Source of the DNA: Bacteroidota bacterium
GTDB taxonomy: Bacteria; Bacteroidota; Bacteroidia; Chitinophagales; Chitinophagaceae
NCBI GenBank assembly: GCA_023437225.1
Contig: JAEZGS010000026.1
Location: 62,001 to 126,000 of the forward strand
Direction of reading: 5' to 3'
DNA length: 64,000 bases
The position numbers and the translations under genes are program-made. Positions 8,351-17,083 of this stretch are shown in pieces. The notes beneath the pieces are model-generated. The model searched no databases. It saw only the letters and a list, made by a program, of their open reading frames with translations, and was not told the DNA's origin. Every line of letters begins with the position of its first letter. Positions within the stretch are counted from its first letter, which is position 1.

Positions 8351-10033
8351 ATGCAATTTATCAAAACCATTCTAACCCTTTTCATTTTCGCAACACCATA
8401 TCTGGCAGTTTCTCAATCTACTCCTCTTCCTCACCAACATAAACACCAGCAGTTGCTGGACCGACTGGAAATAAAACTTCGCACGAACAATGACCTGAAT
8501 TTGTCAGTGGCAAAGCCGATAAGCAGGCGCATTGCCGTAAATGCCGCAATGCTGGCGGATTCCAGTGCACAACAGGATCCGTCGTTATTAACTGAAGTGG
8601 ACAAGTCAGACCTGCGTAGCTTCTACATGAACAACCGCGAGTGGTACACTGGTGAATCATCTGACTTCGAAAGCCGCAAGCCGATCCTGGGTGCGTTTTA
8701 TAAAACGAAAGCCAACATGATCGAAGTGAATAATGAAGATTTTTACCTTTCCGTCAACCCGGTGCTTCAGTTTCAATTAGCAAAAGAGTCGGATAACGAT
8801 GCAAAATTATTCCTGAATCAAAAAGGTTTGAGCATCCGTGGACTTATTGCCCGACGTGTAGGATTTAGCGTATTGGTGACTGATAACCAGGAAAGGCTTC
8901 CATCCTTTGCCTCGGATTACATGAACCGTCATCGTGCTGTACCGGGATTTGGTTTTTACAAGCGGTATAAAAATACAGGCGTCGATTATTTCGATGCGCG
9001 GGGAAGCATTCATTTCACCGCTGCTAAATACATTGATATAAGCTTCGGTTACGATAAACATTTTATAGGCAACGGCTACAGGAGTCTTTTTCTAAGCGAT
9101 TTCGCCAACAGCCACCTTTATCTTAAACTCAATACGCGCATCTGGAAGTTGAATTACCAGGCGATCACAATGGAACTTGTTCCCCAGTTCAGCCGTGGAA
9201 GCAGCGATACACTTCGCGATAAGAAATATGCTGCGATACATCATCTGAGTTTCAATGCAACCAAATGGCTTACACTTGGATTGTTTGAGTCGATCGTATA
9301 CGGAAGAAAGAATAAACTGGAACTTTCATACCTGAATCCTGTGATATTCCTTCGCGCAGCAGAGCATCAGAATGGAAGCCAGGATAACGCCTTGGTGGGG
9401 TTTGATCTGAAAGCTAACATCGCAAAGAAGTTCCAGGTTTACAGCCAGGTGTTGCTGGATGAGTTCAAACTTAGTGAAGTCACGGGTGGTGAAGGATGGT
9501 GGGCAAACAAGTTCGGGGTTCAGGCAGGAGCCAAATACATTGATGCCTTCAAGATTGCAAATCTTGACCTGCAGGGCGAGGTAAATTTTGTTCGTCCTTT
9601 TACTTATACGCATAAGGATACCGTTGCCAATTACACACATTATAATCAGCCACTCGCGCATCCATTAGGCGCAAACTTCAGGGAGTTCATCGGGATCGTT
9701 CGATACAAGCCGCATCCAGACTGGAGCGCGTCTGCGCGGATCATCTACTGGCAACAGGGAGTTGACTCAACAAACAGCAACTTCGGGGGAAATATTATGA
9801 AACCGTATACAACGCGTGGTTTCGATTATGGATATTCTTTGCCAACGGGCCCTGTAAGCAAAGGATTGAATGCACAGTTCCTATTGAGCTGGGAGGCCAG
9901 GGAAAATCTCTTCATTGACCTCGCAGCATTATACCGCAAGCAGGAAGCCGGAGCGCTTAATATTTCACGCAACTCCACCACTATTTCTGCAGGATTGAGA
10001 ATGAATATAGCGCGTCGCGAATACGATTATTGA
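8351..10033 (+). CDS. Outer-membrane beta-barrel protein, Wzi/RemB-like
   Basis: From the ATG at 8351 the product is 560 residues with a clean signal peptide (MQFIKTILTLFIFATPYLAV, cleavage near SQS). Earlier in-frame starts lie inside pyrC and are not used here. The body is a series of amphipathic beta-strands with alternating aromatics, ending NIARREYDY, as in outer-membrane barrels. Segments such as GYDKHFIGNGYRSL and LAHPLGANF resemble the capsule-assembly Wzi family, which in Bacteroidota includes RemB-type gliding proteins. The likely role is surface polysaccharide anchoring or gliding adhesin function. Barrel topology is well supported; the family name is moderately so. Confidence 0.75.
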   Translation: MQFIKTILTLFIFATPYLAVSQSTPLPHQHKHQQLLDRLEIKLRTNNDLNLSVAKPISRRIAVNAAMLADSSAQQDPSLLTEVDKSDLRSFYMNNREWYTGESSDFESRKPILGAFYKTKANMIEVNNEDFYLSVNPVLQFQLAKESDNDAKLFLNQKGLSIRGLIARRVGFSVLVTDNQERLPSFASDYMNRHRAVPGFGFYKRYKNTGVDYFDARGSIHFTAAKYIDISFGYDKHFIGNGYRSLFLSDFANSHLYLKLNTRIWKLNYQAITMELVPQFSRGSSDTLRDKKYAAIHHLSFNATKWLTLGLFESIVYGRKNKLELSYLNPVIFLRAAEHQNGSQDNALVGFDLKANIAKKFQVYSQVLLDEFKLSEVTGGEGWWANKFGVQAGAKYIDAFKIANLDLQGEVNFVRPFTYTHKDTVANYTHYNQPLAHPLGANFREFIGIVRYKPHPDWSASARIIYWQQGVDSTNSNFGGNIMKPYTTRGFDYGYSLPTGPVSKGLNAQFLLSWEARENLFIDLAALYRKQEAGALNISRNSTTISAGLRMNIARREYDY

Positions 10034-10063
10034 TTCTGATAATTAATTGATGATTGCCTGGTC

Positions 10064-10807
10064 TTATCCTTCAAATATCAGGGAGAAGACGATCATTCTT
10101 GAATTGATCTTATCGATCGTGCTGGAATACTTGAGGTTTACATCCCTGCTGTGGGTGTTCATAAGTCCTTTGCTGATCTTGATCTCAGGAGATAGGATAA
10201 AGACAGGGAAATAAAAGTTGAACCCTATTCCGCCTTCATAACCGAAGTCATATTTTTTTAATTTCACAAGGTCTTCAGCGCGCTTAGCGCGGGCATTGGA
10301 AGCCAGGTCATACTCCGCTTTGACTCCGCCGAACATATATACGCGGAAATTTCCAATCCGATCCGACCTGAATTTCAAGTGTACCGGCAACCCAAGCAGA
10401 ATCGATTCAATTTTTTTGGAGGTCACAGGAAGTTCATCACGAAACTCATCGGGGTAGGTAAGATGATAACTTACGTTCTTGTATGAAAAAAGTAACTGCG
10501 GGAAAATGGCCCTTACTTCAAAACGCCTGGAGAGGCGGTAGGTGTGTATACCAGCCAATCCAAAGCCGCCACGGTTCTCGGGATTGATCACCATTACACT
10601 GTCCTGCCCCAGGAATGTCTGGTGATGTGACACATTGATATTTGACATGTTGTAGATCAGTCCTATCCCAAGGTGATATTTCTTGTCGTCGTGATTGGGG
10701 AGGTTAAGTTCTACCTGTGCGTGTGCAATATGGAGCGATGCTGTCAGAACTAACAGCATCATTACTTTCTTTATGTTGATTGTTTTTTGCCGCAATAAAT
10801 TGTACAT
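10064..10807 (-). CDS. porT: PorT-family outer-membrane protein, type IX secretion component
   Basis: The 247-residue product has a signal peptide (positively charged start, hydrophobic core MMLLVLTASLHIA, cleavage near AHAQ) and an eight-strand-like barrel with Gly/aromatic repeats (GGIGFNFYFPV, SPEIKISKGLMNTHS). This matches PorT, needed for type IX secretion in Porphyromonas and for gliding in Flavobacterium (SprT). The position immediately after ubiE is the usual Bacteroidota arrangement and supports the call. The ORF start overlaps ubiE by 37 bp. A downstream ATG at 10762 would leave an 8-bp gap but removes the basic n-region, so I kept the longer form. Likely cargo in the window includes the metalloprotease at 12682-14268. 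Confidence 0.8.
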   Translation of the reverse strand: MYNLLRQKTINIKKVMMLLVLTASLHIAHAQVELNLPNHDDKKYHLGIGLIYNMSNINVSHHQTFLGQDSVMVINPENRGGFGLAGIHTYRLSRRFEVRAIFPQLLFSYKNVSYHLTYPDEFRDELPVTSKKIESILLGLPVHLKFRSDRIGNFRVYMFGGVKAEYDLASNARAKRAEDLVKLKKYDFGYEGGIGFNFYFPVFILSPEIKISKGLMNTHSRDVNLKYSSTIDKINSRMIVFSLIFEG

Positions 10808-11523
10808 ATTCCCAGGCTCAGCCTTTTTAAGGTTGTATCTGTAAATCCGCTTCGTTGTAAAATGTGTAAAAATGTTTCGCCTTCCGGGAATGCTTTAACG
10901 GATGAATGTAAATACTTGTATGCGTCCTTATTTTTTGAAAACCATTTGCCAATGCCCGGGGCAATCAACTTCATGTATAAGTTGTAAACGCCTCCAAACA
11001 CCTGCTGCCGGGGCTTAGAAAATTCCAGCACCACCAGCTTGCCACCCGGTTTCAACACCCGGAACATTTCAGACAAACCTTTCTCAAGATCTTCAAAGTT
11101 CCTTACTCCGAACGCAACAGTAATGGCATCAAACGTCGATGGAGGCAAATTTATTGCCTCACTATCACCAGTTTGTAGTTCTATAACATTTGACAAACCA
11201 GCTTTTTCAATCTTTTTACGGCCTAGTTCCAACATCCCATTGGATATATCAATTCCAACGATCTTTTTTGGCTTGAGGTATTTATACGCCGTGAGCGCGA
11301 GGTCGCCGGTTCCTGTTGCCACGTCAAGGATTGTGTGCGGCTTTAATTCTAACAGTTCACGGATCGCTCTTTTTCGCCAGTAAATGTCTATTCCCCCCGA
11401 CAGGAAACGGTTGAGGAAATCATATCGAAAGGCTATCTGGTCGAACATACTTGCAACCTGCTTCTTCTTCGTTTCGCCCGAATCCTCAAAGGGCACCACC
11501 GTATCATGAGTATATTTTGCCAT
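10771..11523 (-). CDS. ubiE: Demethylmenaquinone methyltransferase (MenG/UbiE)
   Basis: This class I SAM-dependent methyltransferase catalyses the last step of menaquinone synthesis. Residues match UbiE throughout: KKKQVASMFDQIAFRYDFLN near the start, the SAM motif LDVATGTGDLAL, VAFGVRNFEDL, and the C-terminal LGICTIYCGKK. I chose the ATG at 11523 (MAKYTHDTVVPF, 250 residues) because the family typically starts there; an upstream ATG at 11550 would add nine residues. The gene is divergent from engB and overlaps porT. Confidence 0.92.
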   Translation of the reverse strand: MAKYTHDTVVPFEDSGETKKKQVASMFDQIAFRYDFLNRFLSGGIDIYWRKRAIRELLELKPHTILDVATGTGDLALTAYKYLKPKKIVGIDISNGMLELGRKKIEKAGLSNVIELQTGDSEAINLPPSTFDAITVAFGVRNFEDLEKGLSEMFRVLKPGGKLVVLEFSKPRQQVFGGVYNLYMKLIAPGIGKWFSKNKDAYKYLHSSVKAFPEGETFLHILQRSGFTDTTLKRLSLGICTIYCGKKQST

Positions 11524-11555
11524 GGCCTGCGAAGATACAGTATCTTGCATGCCCT

Positions 11556-12158
11556 ATGGTGATCAAATCCGCGGAATATATCGTCAGCAGTCCTGATTTT
11601 GCTCAGTGTCCTGAGCCGGATAAACCTGAGTTCGCCTTTATTGGCCGAAGCAATGTGGGAAAGTCTTCCCTTATAAATATGCTTTGCGATAATAGCAAAT
11701 TGGCGAAGACTTCATCGACTCCGGGGAAAACCCAATTGATAAATCATTTTGTGGTGAACAAGGAATGGTACCTGGTGGATCTTCCCGGATATGGATTTGC
11801 GAAAGTGTCACAGTCTGACCGCCGCCGATGGGAGCAGATGATCGAAAATTACCTTAGGAAAAGACCCAACCTGGTGAATGTGTTTGTTTTGATCGACAGC
11901 AGGCATGGGCCACAGAAGATTGATCTGGAATTCATAAATAAGCTGGGTAAATGGGAAGTGCCTTTTTGCCTGGTGTTTACAAAAGCTGATAAGGAAACGC
12001 AACGTACTGTGAGCCTTAATGTGCGTTTGTTTTTAGATGCCATGCGAAAGGATTGGCAATTCTTACCTAGACACTTTGTTACGAGTGCGGAAAAGATGCT
12101 TGGACGCAGGGAAATTCTTGCGTTTATTGATGAAGTGAAGAGCGGATCGAACGATTAG
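11556..12158 (+). CDS. engB: Ribosome biogenesis GTPase EngB (YsxC/YihA)
   Basis: The 200-residue GTPase assists large ribosomal subunit assembly. Motifs are G1 GRSNVGKSS, G2 TPGKTQ, G3 DLPGYGFAKV and G4 TKADK, in the spacing of EngB. The start at 11556 (MVIKSAEYIVSSPDF) matches the family; the 35 upstream in-frame codons overlap the divergent ubiE gene and were discarded. Its stop overlaps the convergent DUF458 gene by 4 bp. Confidence 0.95.
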   Translation: MVIKSAEYIVSSPDFAQCPEPDKPEFAFIGRSNVGKSSLINMLCDNSKLAKTSSTPGKTQLINHFVVNKEWYLVDLPGYGFAKVSQSDRRRWEQMIENYLRKRPNLVNVFVLIDSRHGPQKIDLEFINKLGKWEVPFCLVFTKADKETQRTVSLNVRLFLDAMRKDWQFLPRHFVTSAEKMLGRREILAFIDEVKSGSND

Positions 12159-12628
12159 TTCACCACCTTGTTTGCACAACTGCTACTTGCAAATGCTTCG
12201 GGCTTTGCCTTGAAAGCGAACCCCATCCCAAGTATATAACCCATTGCTTCTTTCAACGCATCGTTGCTCTTGAAATGCGGATTGGTATTAATGTCGGCAT
12301 GAACTTCCATATCCACATCGTATAGCGTGAACAGATTGCAAAGTTCGTAAGCCACTTCAATACTTTTTGCTACTTCAACAAGCATCCTTCCTTTGATGCT
12401 GAAAGTCTGCGTCGTCTTCTCATTATGAATGAACATAAAGCCTCCATGACCTTCGCGCAGAAATACGATCACCGTAGCAAATTCTGTTTCCACCCCCTTG
12501 ACCTGGGAATCGGTGCCTATGCATACTTTTAGTTTGTAACCGTTTGCAGTTTCGCGCTGGATGGCTTTTTCTACTGCTTCAAGAATGGGAAGACTGATTG
12601 GGTCGCCATTGAATTTTCTCCATTGCAT
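12155..12628 (-). CDS. DUF458/YkuK-type RNase H-like protein
   Basis: The 157-residue product has the RNase H-like fold signature of the DUF458 family: an acidic VCIGTDSQVKG strand near residues 35-45, HNEKTTQTF, then DVDMEVHADINTNP and GFAFKAKPEAFASS. Family members are thought to be nucleases, but substrate and role are not established. The gene is monocistronic in appearance, with a 53-bp upstream gap that is AT-rich and shows no clear promoter. Confidence 0.85.
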   Translation of the reverse strand: MQWRKFNGDPISLPILEAVEKAIQRETANGYKLKVCIGTDSQVKGVETEFATVIVFLREGHGGFMFIHNEKTTQTFSIKGRMLVEVAKSIEVAYELCNLFTLYDVDMEVHADINTNPHFKSNDALKEAMGYILGMGFAFKAKPEAFASSSCANKVVN

Positions 12629-12681
12629 ATGATAACAGGTTTTCCGAATATAAGGAAAAACACTTATACAAAAATCATACG

Positions 12682-14268
12682 CTAGCGACGGAATAATGTG
12701 AAATTATCGTAACCATCCACGTTTGCGATTCTTAGATATAGAATGCCGGTATAAGCAAAACGGATTGGAATACGGTTTACTCCTGCAGTCATAGCACCGG
12801 CCTGCAATCGTTGACCGGATGCTCCGATAAGCTCATACCTTGTTGCTTCGTGCAACAAGATCTGAACCTGGGTTTGTACAATGTTGCCCATAAGTACAGG
12901 TTTGCGCTGATTACGATCCTGTAACATCACAATCTTTGAGTAATGCTCAGAACCAGCGTCTGTCAATACTTTCAGGCGATAGTAATGTTTTCCGGGTTGT
13001 GCCGGTTTGTACATATAGCGATCTCGTGGTGTACCTGATCTCCTGATCTCTTTAAACACAATACCATCCATCGAGTGCATCAGAGCGATCTGGCGCAAGG
13101 GTTCGTCTGCTGCCACGGACCATTGGAGCTGGTGATTGCGACCAGTGATCTTACCCGTCAACTCCACGTGCTGCACTGGAAGCGCACTTATGCTGGTTGC
13201 GTCAACCGTGTACATACCCCTGCTGCCGTATTCACTCATATTCCCATTGCCTGCACCCTGCACAACAAGATAGTACACACCTGCATTCAATGAGGTATCG
13301 ATCATGGCCGATAATGAAGAAGTGTCATTGATCTCCCTGATCTTTTCGTTGAATGCATTGAACAGCTCCAGTCTTACGTTAAGATTTGCTCCTTCATTAT
13401 TGCTCGCAACTGCTTCCGGGTTAACTTTCAAAATAACACGTGTGATCTTGTTCACCCGGAAAGAGAACACATCTCTGTCACTTGCGGAACTGATCATTCC
13501 TGAGACCTGCATCGATGCCCCCTGCATAGGTAAGGAAGAACAGGAACGTGCATCGTCTCCATGGTCGTCCGCAAGGATTGACAAACGCTGGCTAATGATC
13601 TGCACGTCGTCCTGCAGGGAAGTGCAACCCTGTTCACTTGTACCCACGGTCCATGTGCTCACATTCCTGTAATAGCTTACACCCATAATAGGAGCCCATC
13701 CTTCGCTGCCCTGACCGCTGCCATCGGCATATTCAAGCGTCTTCTGGCAAACTGTATCGAAACGACTCTGATGCAACAAACCAAGAGTATGTCCCATTTC
13801 GTGAGATATGGCTTCAGCAATGTATTTTGAGTCATTGTTCAGCAACGTTGAAAAAACCCAGCAGGGAGTATCATCGCCCCAGCCGAACGATCCCACAAGC
13901 GCCACACCACCTGCGCTGCCATACCATTCATATGTAGGCGTTATGATGATATGCATTCTTCTCAATGGATCGGTTGCTGCATAACGCAGGCTATCGGTGG
14001 TAACGTTGATGTCAAAAATCCTGAAATCAGTTGCTACTCTTTGGAAGATCTCATTGATCTTTTCTGATAGAAGATCTGCACTCATCGCGTTTATAGGGCC
14101 ATCCCAATTCCATGATGTGCCACGCACCAATGCGCCGTCGAAATCCAGTAAAACAGTTGCTGACGCACCGTCCCTGCTGCTCAGTAAATTGTTGTTTTTC
14201 TGGGCATAGAGTGGCTTGCACGCAAGAATGGCGATTACCCCGATTAATATGGATGTTAATGGCCTCAA
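12682..14268 (-). CDS. Secreted metzincin-type metalloprotease with T9SS sorting domain
   Basis: The 528-residue product carries a signal peptide (cleavage near LYAQ), a zinc motif HEMGHTLGLLH (His156, Glu157, His160, His166) and a downstream IMG Met-turn (GWAPIMGVSYY). This is the metzincin pattern HExxHxxGxxH. A pre-peptidase-type beta domain follows (about 235-350, DRDVFSFRVNKITRV). The last about 80 residues (RYELIGASGQRLQAG ... YLRIANVDGYDNFTLFRR) look like a type A C-terminal sorting domain, so the enzyme should be exported through T9SS and surface-attached or released. The gene at 14284 is 15 bp upstream and co-oriented. Confidence 0.85.
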   Translation of the reverse strand: MRPLTSILIGVIAILACKPLYAQKNNNLLSSRDGASATVLLDFDGALVRGTSWNWDGPINAMSADLLSEKINEIFQRVATDFRIFDINVTTDSLRYAATDPLRRMHIIITPTYEWYGSAGGVALVGSFGWGDDTPCWVFSTLLNNDSKYIAEAISHEMGHTLGLLHQSRFDTVCQKTLEYADGSGQGSEGWAPIMGVSYYRNVSTWTVGTSEQGCTSLQDDVQIISQRLSILADDHGDDARSCSSLPMQGASMQVSGMISSASDRDVFSFRVNKITRVILKVNPEAVASNNEGANLNVRLELFNAFNEKIREINDTSSLSAMIDTSLNAGVYYLVVQGAGNGNMSEYGSRGMYTVDATSISALPVQHVELTGKITGRNHQLQWSVAADEPLRQIALMHSMDGIVFKEIRRSGTPRDRYMYKPAQPGKHYYRLKVLTDAGSEHYSKIVMLQDRNQRKPVLMGNIVQTQVQILLHEATRYELIGASGQRLQAGAMTAGVNRIPIRFAYTGILYLRIANVDGYDNFTLFRR

Positions 14269-14283
14269 CCAGTCAGGTTTGGT

Positions 14284-14736
14284 CTATTCAGCTATGATTG
14301 TGTTTGCCTGTTTTTTTTCAAAATAATAGTCTCCGTCCTTGCGGGTTAATAACAATACGTCACCCACATTTCGATGCAATGCGCGGCCGGTGAACAATAT
14401 TTGTCCATCCTTTCGTCGAATTCTCGAAAAAGTATAGAGTACCCCGGCATCATCCGACGGTTTTATATTGATACTTTCAAGGTCGTTTGAGCGATGAACC
14501 CGGTCAGTCACAATTCCATTCAGAATAAAGTTCCGATTGAATTCGATGTTGACGGAATCGCCAGTAGTAAGTGAAAAAAGCTGTTCGAGCGATTTCTGGT
14601 GTGCCGGAAAGCGCGCGGGCAAAGTATTGAATGCCTTTGTTTTCTCGCGACCCTTATCCGCATTGCTGCGCTGGCCACTACAAATGAGCGACGCAAACAT
14701 TATACACACAGATAGAGTGAGCGACAACAACTTCAT
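14284..14736 (-). CDS. Small exported protein of unknown function
   Basis: From the ATG at 14736 the product is 150 residues, beginning MKLLSLTLSVCIMFASLICSGQ, a signal peptide with Cys at about 19. An upstream ATG at 14766 would add ten residues without improving the signal. The mature protein is beta-rich, with GDSVNIEFNRNFILNGIV and a GDVLLLTRKDGDYYFEKK ending. It sits 15 bp upstream of the metalloprotease gene and could be its chaperone or inhibitor, but that is only inferred from position. Confidence 0.72.
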   Translation of the reverse strand: MKLLSLTLSVCIMFASLICSGQRSNADKGREKTKAFNTLPARFPAHQKSLEQLFSLTTGDSVNIEFNRNFILNGIVTDRVHRSNDLESINIKPSDDAGVLYTFSRIRRKDGQILFTGRALHRNVGDVLLLTRKDGDYYFEKKQANTIIAE

Positions 14737-14787
14737 CACTGGTTGATTGAATACAATAAGATTCAAGAGGGACGGGAATAGGGGATA

Positions 14788-14819
14788 AAAATTTACGACA
14801 CTTCAGGAAATATAACAAA
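14788..14819 (-). promoter_or_regulatory. Bacteroidota-type promoter for the 14736-12682 gene pair
   Basis: On the minus strand TTTG (14819-14816) is followed after 20 bp by TAAATTTT (14795-14788), seven of eight matches to TAnnTTTG at the correct spacing. Predicted transcription start is near 14781, 45 bp before the ATG at 14736. Confidence 0.5.
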
Positions 14820-14827
14820 TCATCTTA

Positions 14828-15187
14828 CTAATACTGGCCGGTGCTTAGTAACACCAGGGTACAAGCTTCCATTGGTTCAATTCCGTTTTTCGCTGCAATA
14901 TCGTAGAGGTGATCATTTTCTGTACCTGGATTGAAGATAATCCGTTTTGGTTTCAGCGAAAGAATATAGTCGTAATACTCCTGCTGCCTTGTAGGATTTA
15001 AATAAAGTGTCACAGTATCCACATCATCCACAGGCTGCTTTTCGTTTGACAATTCAACATCGTTCACTTTACCCCGTTTCTTGCCAATCGCAACAACAGG
15101 GTGCCCATGCCTTCGCAGGGATTGAATGGCAAGATAGCTGTAACGAGAAGGATTTTCTGAAGCTCCTAAAACAACCGTTTTCTTCAT
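14828..15187 (-). CDS. CoA-binding domain protein (YccU-like)
   Basis: The 119-residue Rossmann-like product begins MKKTVVLGASENPSRYSYLA, the glycine/serine nucleotide loop of CoA-binding proteins, and continues with PVVAIGKKRG, TVTLYLNP and IIFNPGTEND. The whole protein is one domain. I chose the ATG at 15187 because it places the first beta-strand right after the start; a start at 15250 adds 21 unrelated residues. It follows the FAD oxidoreductase gene by 65 bp in the same direction and could be on the same transcript. No specific reaction is known. Confidence 0.85.
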   Translation of the reverse strand: MKKTVVLGASENPSRYSYLAIQSLRRHGHPVVAIGKKRGKVNDVELSNEKQPVDDVDTVTLYLNPTRQQEYYDYILSLKPKRIIFNPGTENDHLYDIAAKNGIEPMEACTLVLLSTGQY

Positions 15188-15252
15188 GTCCCGTAAAGTT
15201 ACCAAAGTCCGAGCCAAGTATTCTAAACGATCATCCATTTTTTCAACCACTG

Positions 15253-16395
15253 CTAATAATTGGCACCGTGCGTTTGGCGGATAAGAAATCGTACTATAGA
15301 TGGAAAAGGTTTCAACGCATTGATTAGAATTGAAGTGCCCTTTTCGGAGCCAAAAAATCGCTGCAGTATCCTGCCTGTCATGAGGCGATGGGCAAACTGT
15401 TGTTCCCAGTTTTGAGTGTATTGCTGTTCAAGTTCAAAACGTGTAATTGAACCTTTAAGAAACGCATCGATTTCGCGAAATCCGAGTTTGCTTGAATGCA
15501 GTGCGATACTCATTCCGTTTCCACAAAGCGGTGCAATAAGGCCGGCTGAATCACCCACCATCAACACATGGTTTTCTACCTGTGATTTGTGATGAAACGA
15601 TACCTGTGAGATCGTTAACGGATCCTTATACAAGTGATTTATCCCAGAAAATATTTTGTAGAGATGTGGGTTCTTCATCAGTATGTTGCGTTCCATCAGC
15701 TGCACATCATTGCTGCTTTTGCGCAGGTTCGCGGCAGTGGTCAGGTAACAAAGACAAAACTTATTGTCCTCGATTGCCGATATCCCGCAATAGCCATCAT
15801 GAAAATTATGCAGCGAGATGACATCCCTGTCAAAATTCCCTGTAACGTGATACTTCACAGCGATGTAGTGATTTAATTTTCCCGGCTTACGCTGAATGAA
15901 ATTGCGTTTCCATTTAACGTCCAGATTGCTTCGCTTGCCAAATGCACCTGCAACAACTTTTGCCACCACCTGCATGTTTCCAGAGTGGACGCTAAACTGA
16001 TCTCGCGCATAATGCACATCAGTGACCCTGCAATTTTCTTTCACAATGACGCCATGGGCAAGGGCAGTGGAGTACATCTGCTGGTCGAGGTTAAAGCGAC
16101 TGATCCCAAAGCCTCCGGGCATCATCTTTTGTTCGATGATCTTTCCGTTTGGCGCCGATACAATAAGCTTTCTCAGAACAGGCAAATGCAGATCGCTTAA
16201 CGGTATGCCCAATTCCTGAAGAAAATTCCAGCTTTCAAAACTGATGTATTCGCCGCAAACACGATGGAATGGATATTTCTCTTTTTCAAATAATATAGTA
16301 CGGTGACCCGCTTTGGCAGATTGAATGGCTAGTGCCAGACCTGCAAGGCCTCCACCAATAATTGCCAGATCATAATGTTGTAACGGGTTGTTCAT
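15253..16395 (-). CDS. FAD-dependent oxidoreductase, geranylgeranyl-reductase/aromatic-hydroxylase-like, in type III PKS operon
   Basis: The 380-residue flavoprotein opens with a dinucleotide-binding motif (IIGGGLAGLALAI, 12-24) followed by FEKEKYPFHRVCGEYIS. It has a second FAD motif MVGDSAGLIAPLCGNGMSIA, the pattern shared by geranylgeranyl reductases and group A flavin hydroxylases. Its start overlaps the methyltransferase gene by 26 bp. In the context of a type III PKS it may hydroxylate the resorcinol ring to a hydroquinone or quinone, as the SrsC flavoprotein does in Streptomyces griseus. Alternatively it may reduce the prenyl chain added by the neighbouring UbiA. Sequence alone does not decide between these. 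Confidence 0.82.
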   Translation of the reverse strand: MNNPLQHYDLAIIGGGLAGLALAIQSAKAGHRTILFEKEKYPFHRVCGEYISFESWNFLQELGIPLSDLHLPVLRKLIVSAPNGKIIEQKMMPGGFGISRFNLDQQMYSTALAHGVIVKENCRVTDVHYARDQFSVHSGNMQVVAKVVAGAFGKRSNLDVKWKRNFIQRKPGKLNHYIAVKYHVTGNFDRDVISLHNFHDGYCGISAIEDNKFCLCYLTTAANLRKSSNDVQLMERNILMKNPHLYKIFSGINHLYKDPLTISQVSFHHKSQVENHVLMVGDSAGLIAPLCGNGMSIALHSSKLGFREIDAFLKGSITRFELEQQYTQNWEQQFAHRLMTGRILQRFFGSEKGTSILINALKPFPSIVRFLIRQTHGANY

Positions 16396-17083
16396 GTTTT
16401 ACAGTTACCAGCCATCGAAAAGCCCATTCCCAATTTATCGAACAATGTTCAATTCCCGCCCTGGCAAGCAATAACTTTAACTCGCTTCGCTTAAATCCGC
16501 GACGTACCGATAAAGGCGCATCATTTTTTACAAGATAGCTCTTTGAAAAAAGCCTTGTAAGCAAACGGATCGAGTGGTAAGCAAGGGGGTGTCTTTGCAG
16601 ATCATTGATGAAGAACCCATCGTTGCTGTTTTCTTTCATCCAGTTGAACATGAAGATCAATTCCTCATCGTCAAAATGATGACAAAACAAAGAAGAAAAG
16701 ATAATGTCGGGTTTCGTGTCAAAAGTTACGTCGCGATAATCCGACACCATCCAGCTTGAATTCTCCAGGTTTCTGCTCTTTGCGTACTCAATACAATGGC
16801 TGTTGATATCAATACCAATGAATTGGGGTACAACGTTGCTTCGCTGAAGATGTTTTTTTATTGCGTGGAGATTGTCGCCACCTCCACATCCTATTTCACA
16901 TACGGTTAGCATGGGCCGGGAAGAACCCTCTATGATGTGTTTTATCCCTTTCGTTGTTATTCGATGTCCACCCAGTAGGTTGTTGATGGTTTCGAGTTCC
17001 TGCATATTGCGACGAATGTCTGCAAAGGGGATGTCATCGCGATCGAGCAACTCTTTTTCATATGAGCGATGTTGAAAATTCAT
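16370..17083 (-). CDS. Class I SAM methyltransferase in type III PKS operon
   Basis: The 237-residue product has SAM motif I VCEIGCGGGDNL, an acidic FIGIDINSHCIEY strand, and SSLFCHHFDDEELI at motif III/IV. It begins 4 bp inside the end of the PKS gene and overlaps the FAD oxidoreductase by 26 bp, so all three are translationally coupled. It most likely O- or C-methylates the polyketide-derived aromatic ring, comparable in role to SrsB of S. griseus, although the methylated atom cannot be predicted. Confidence 0.85.
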   Translation of the reverse strand: MNFQHRSYEKELLDRDDIPFADIRRNMQELETINNLLGGHRITTKGIKHIIEGSSRPMLTVCEIGCGGGDNLHAIKKHLQRSNVVPQFIGIDINSHCIEYAKSRNLENSSWMVSDYRDVTFDTKPDIIFSSLFCHHFDDEELIFMFNWMKENSNDGFFINDLQRHPLAYHSIRLLTRLFSKSYLVKNDAPLSVRRGFKRSELKLLLARAGIEHCSINWEWAFRWLVTVKHEQPVTTL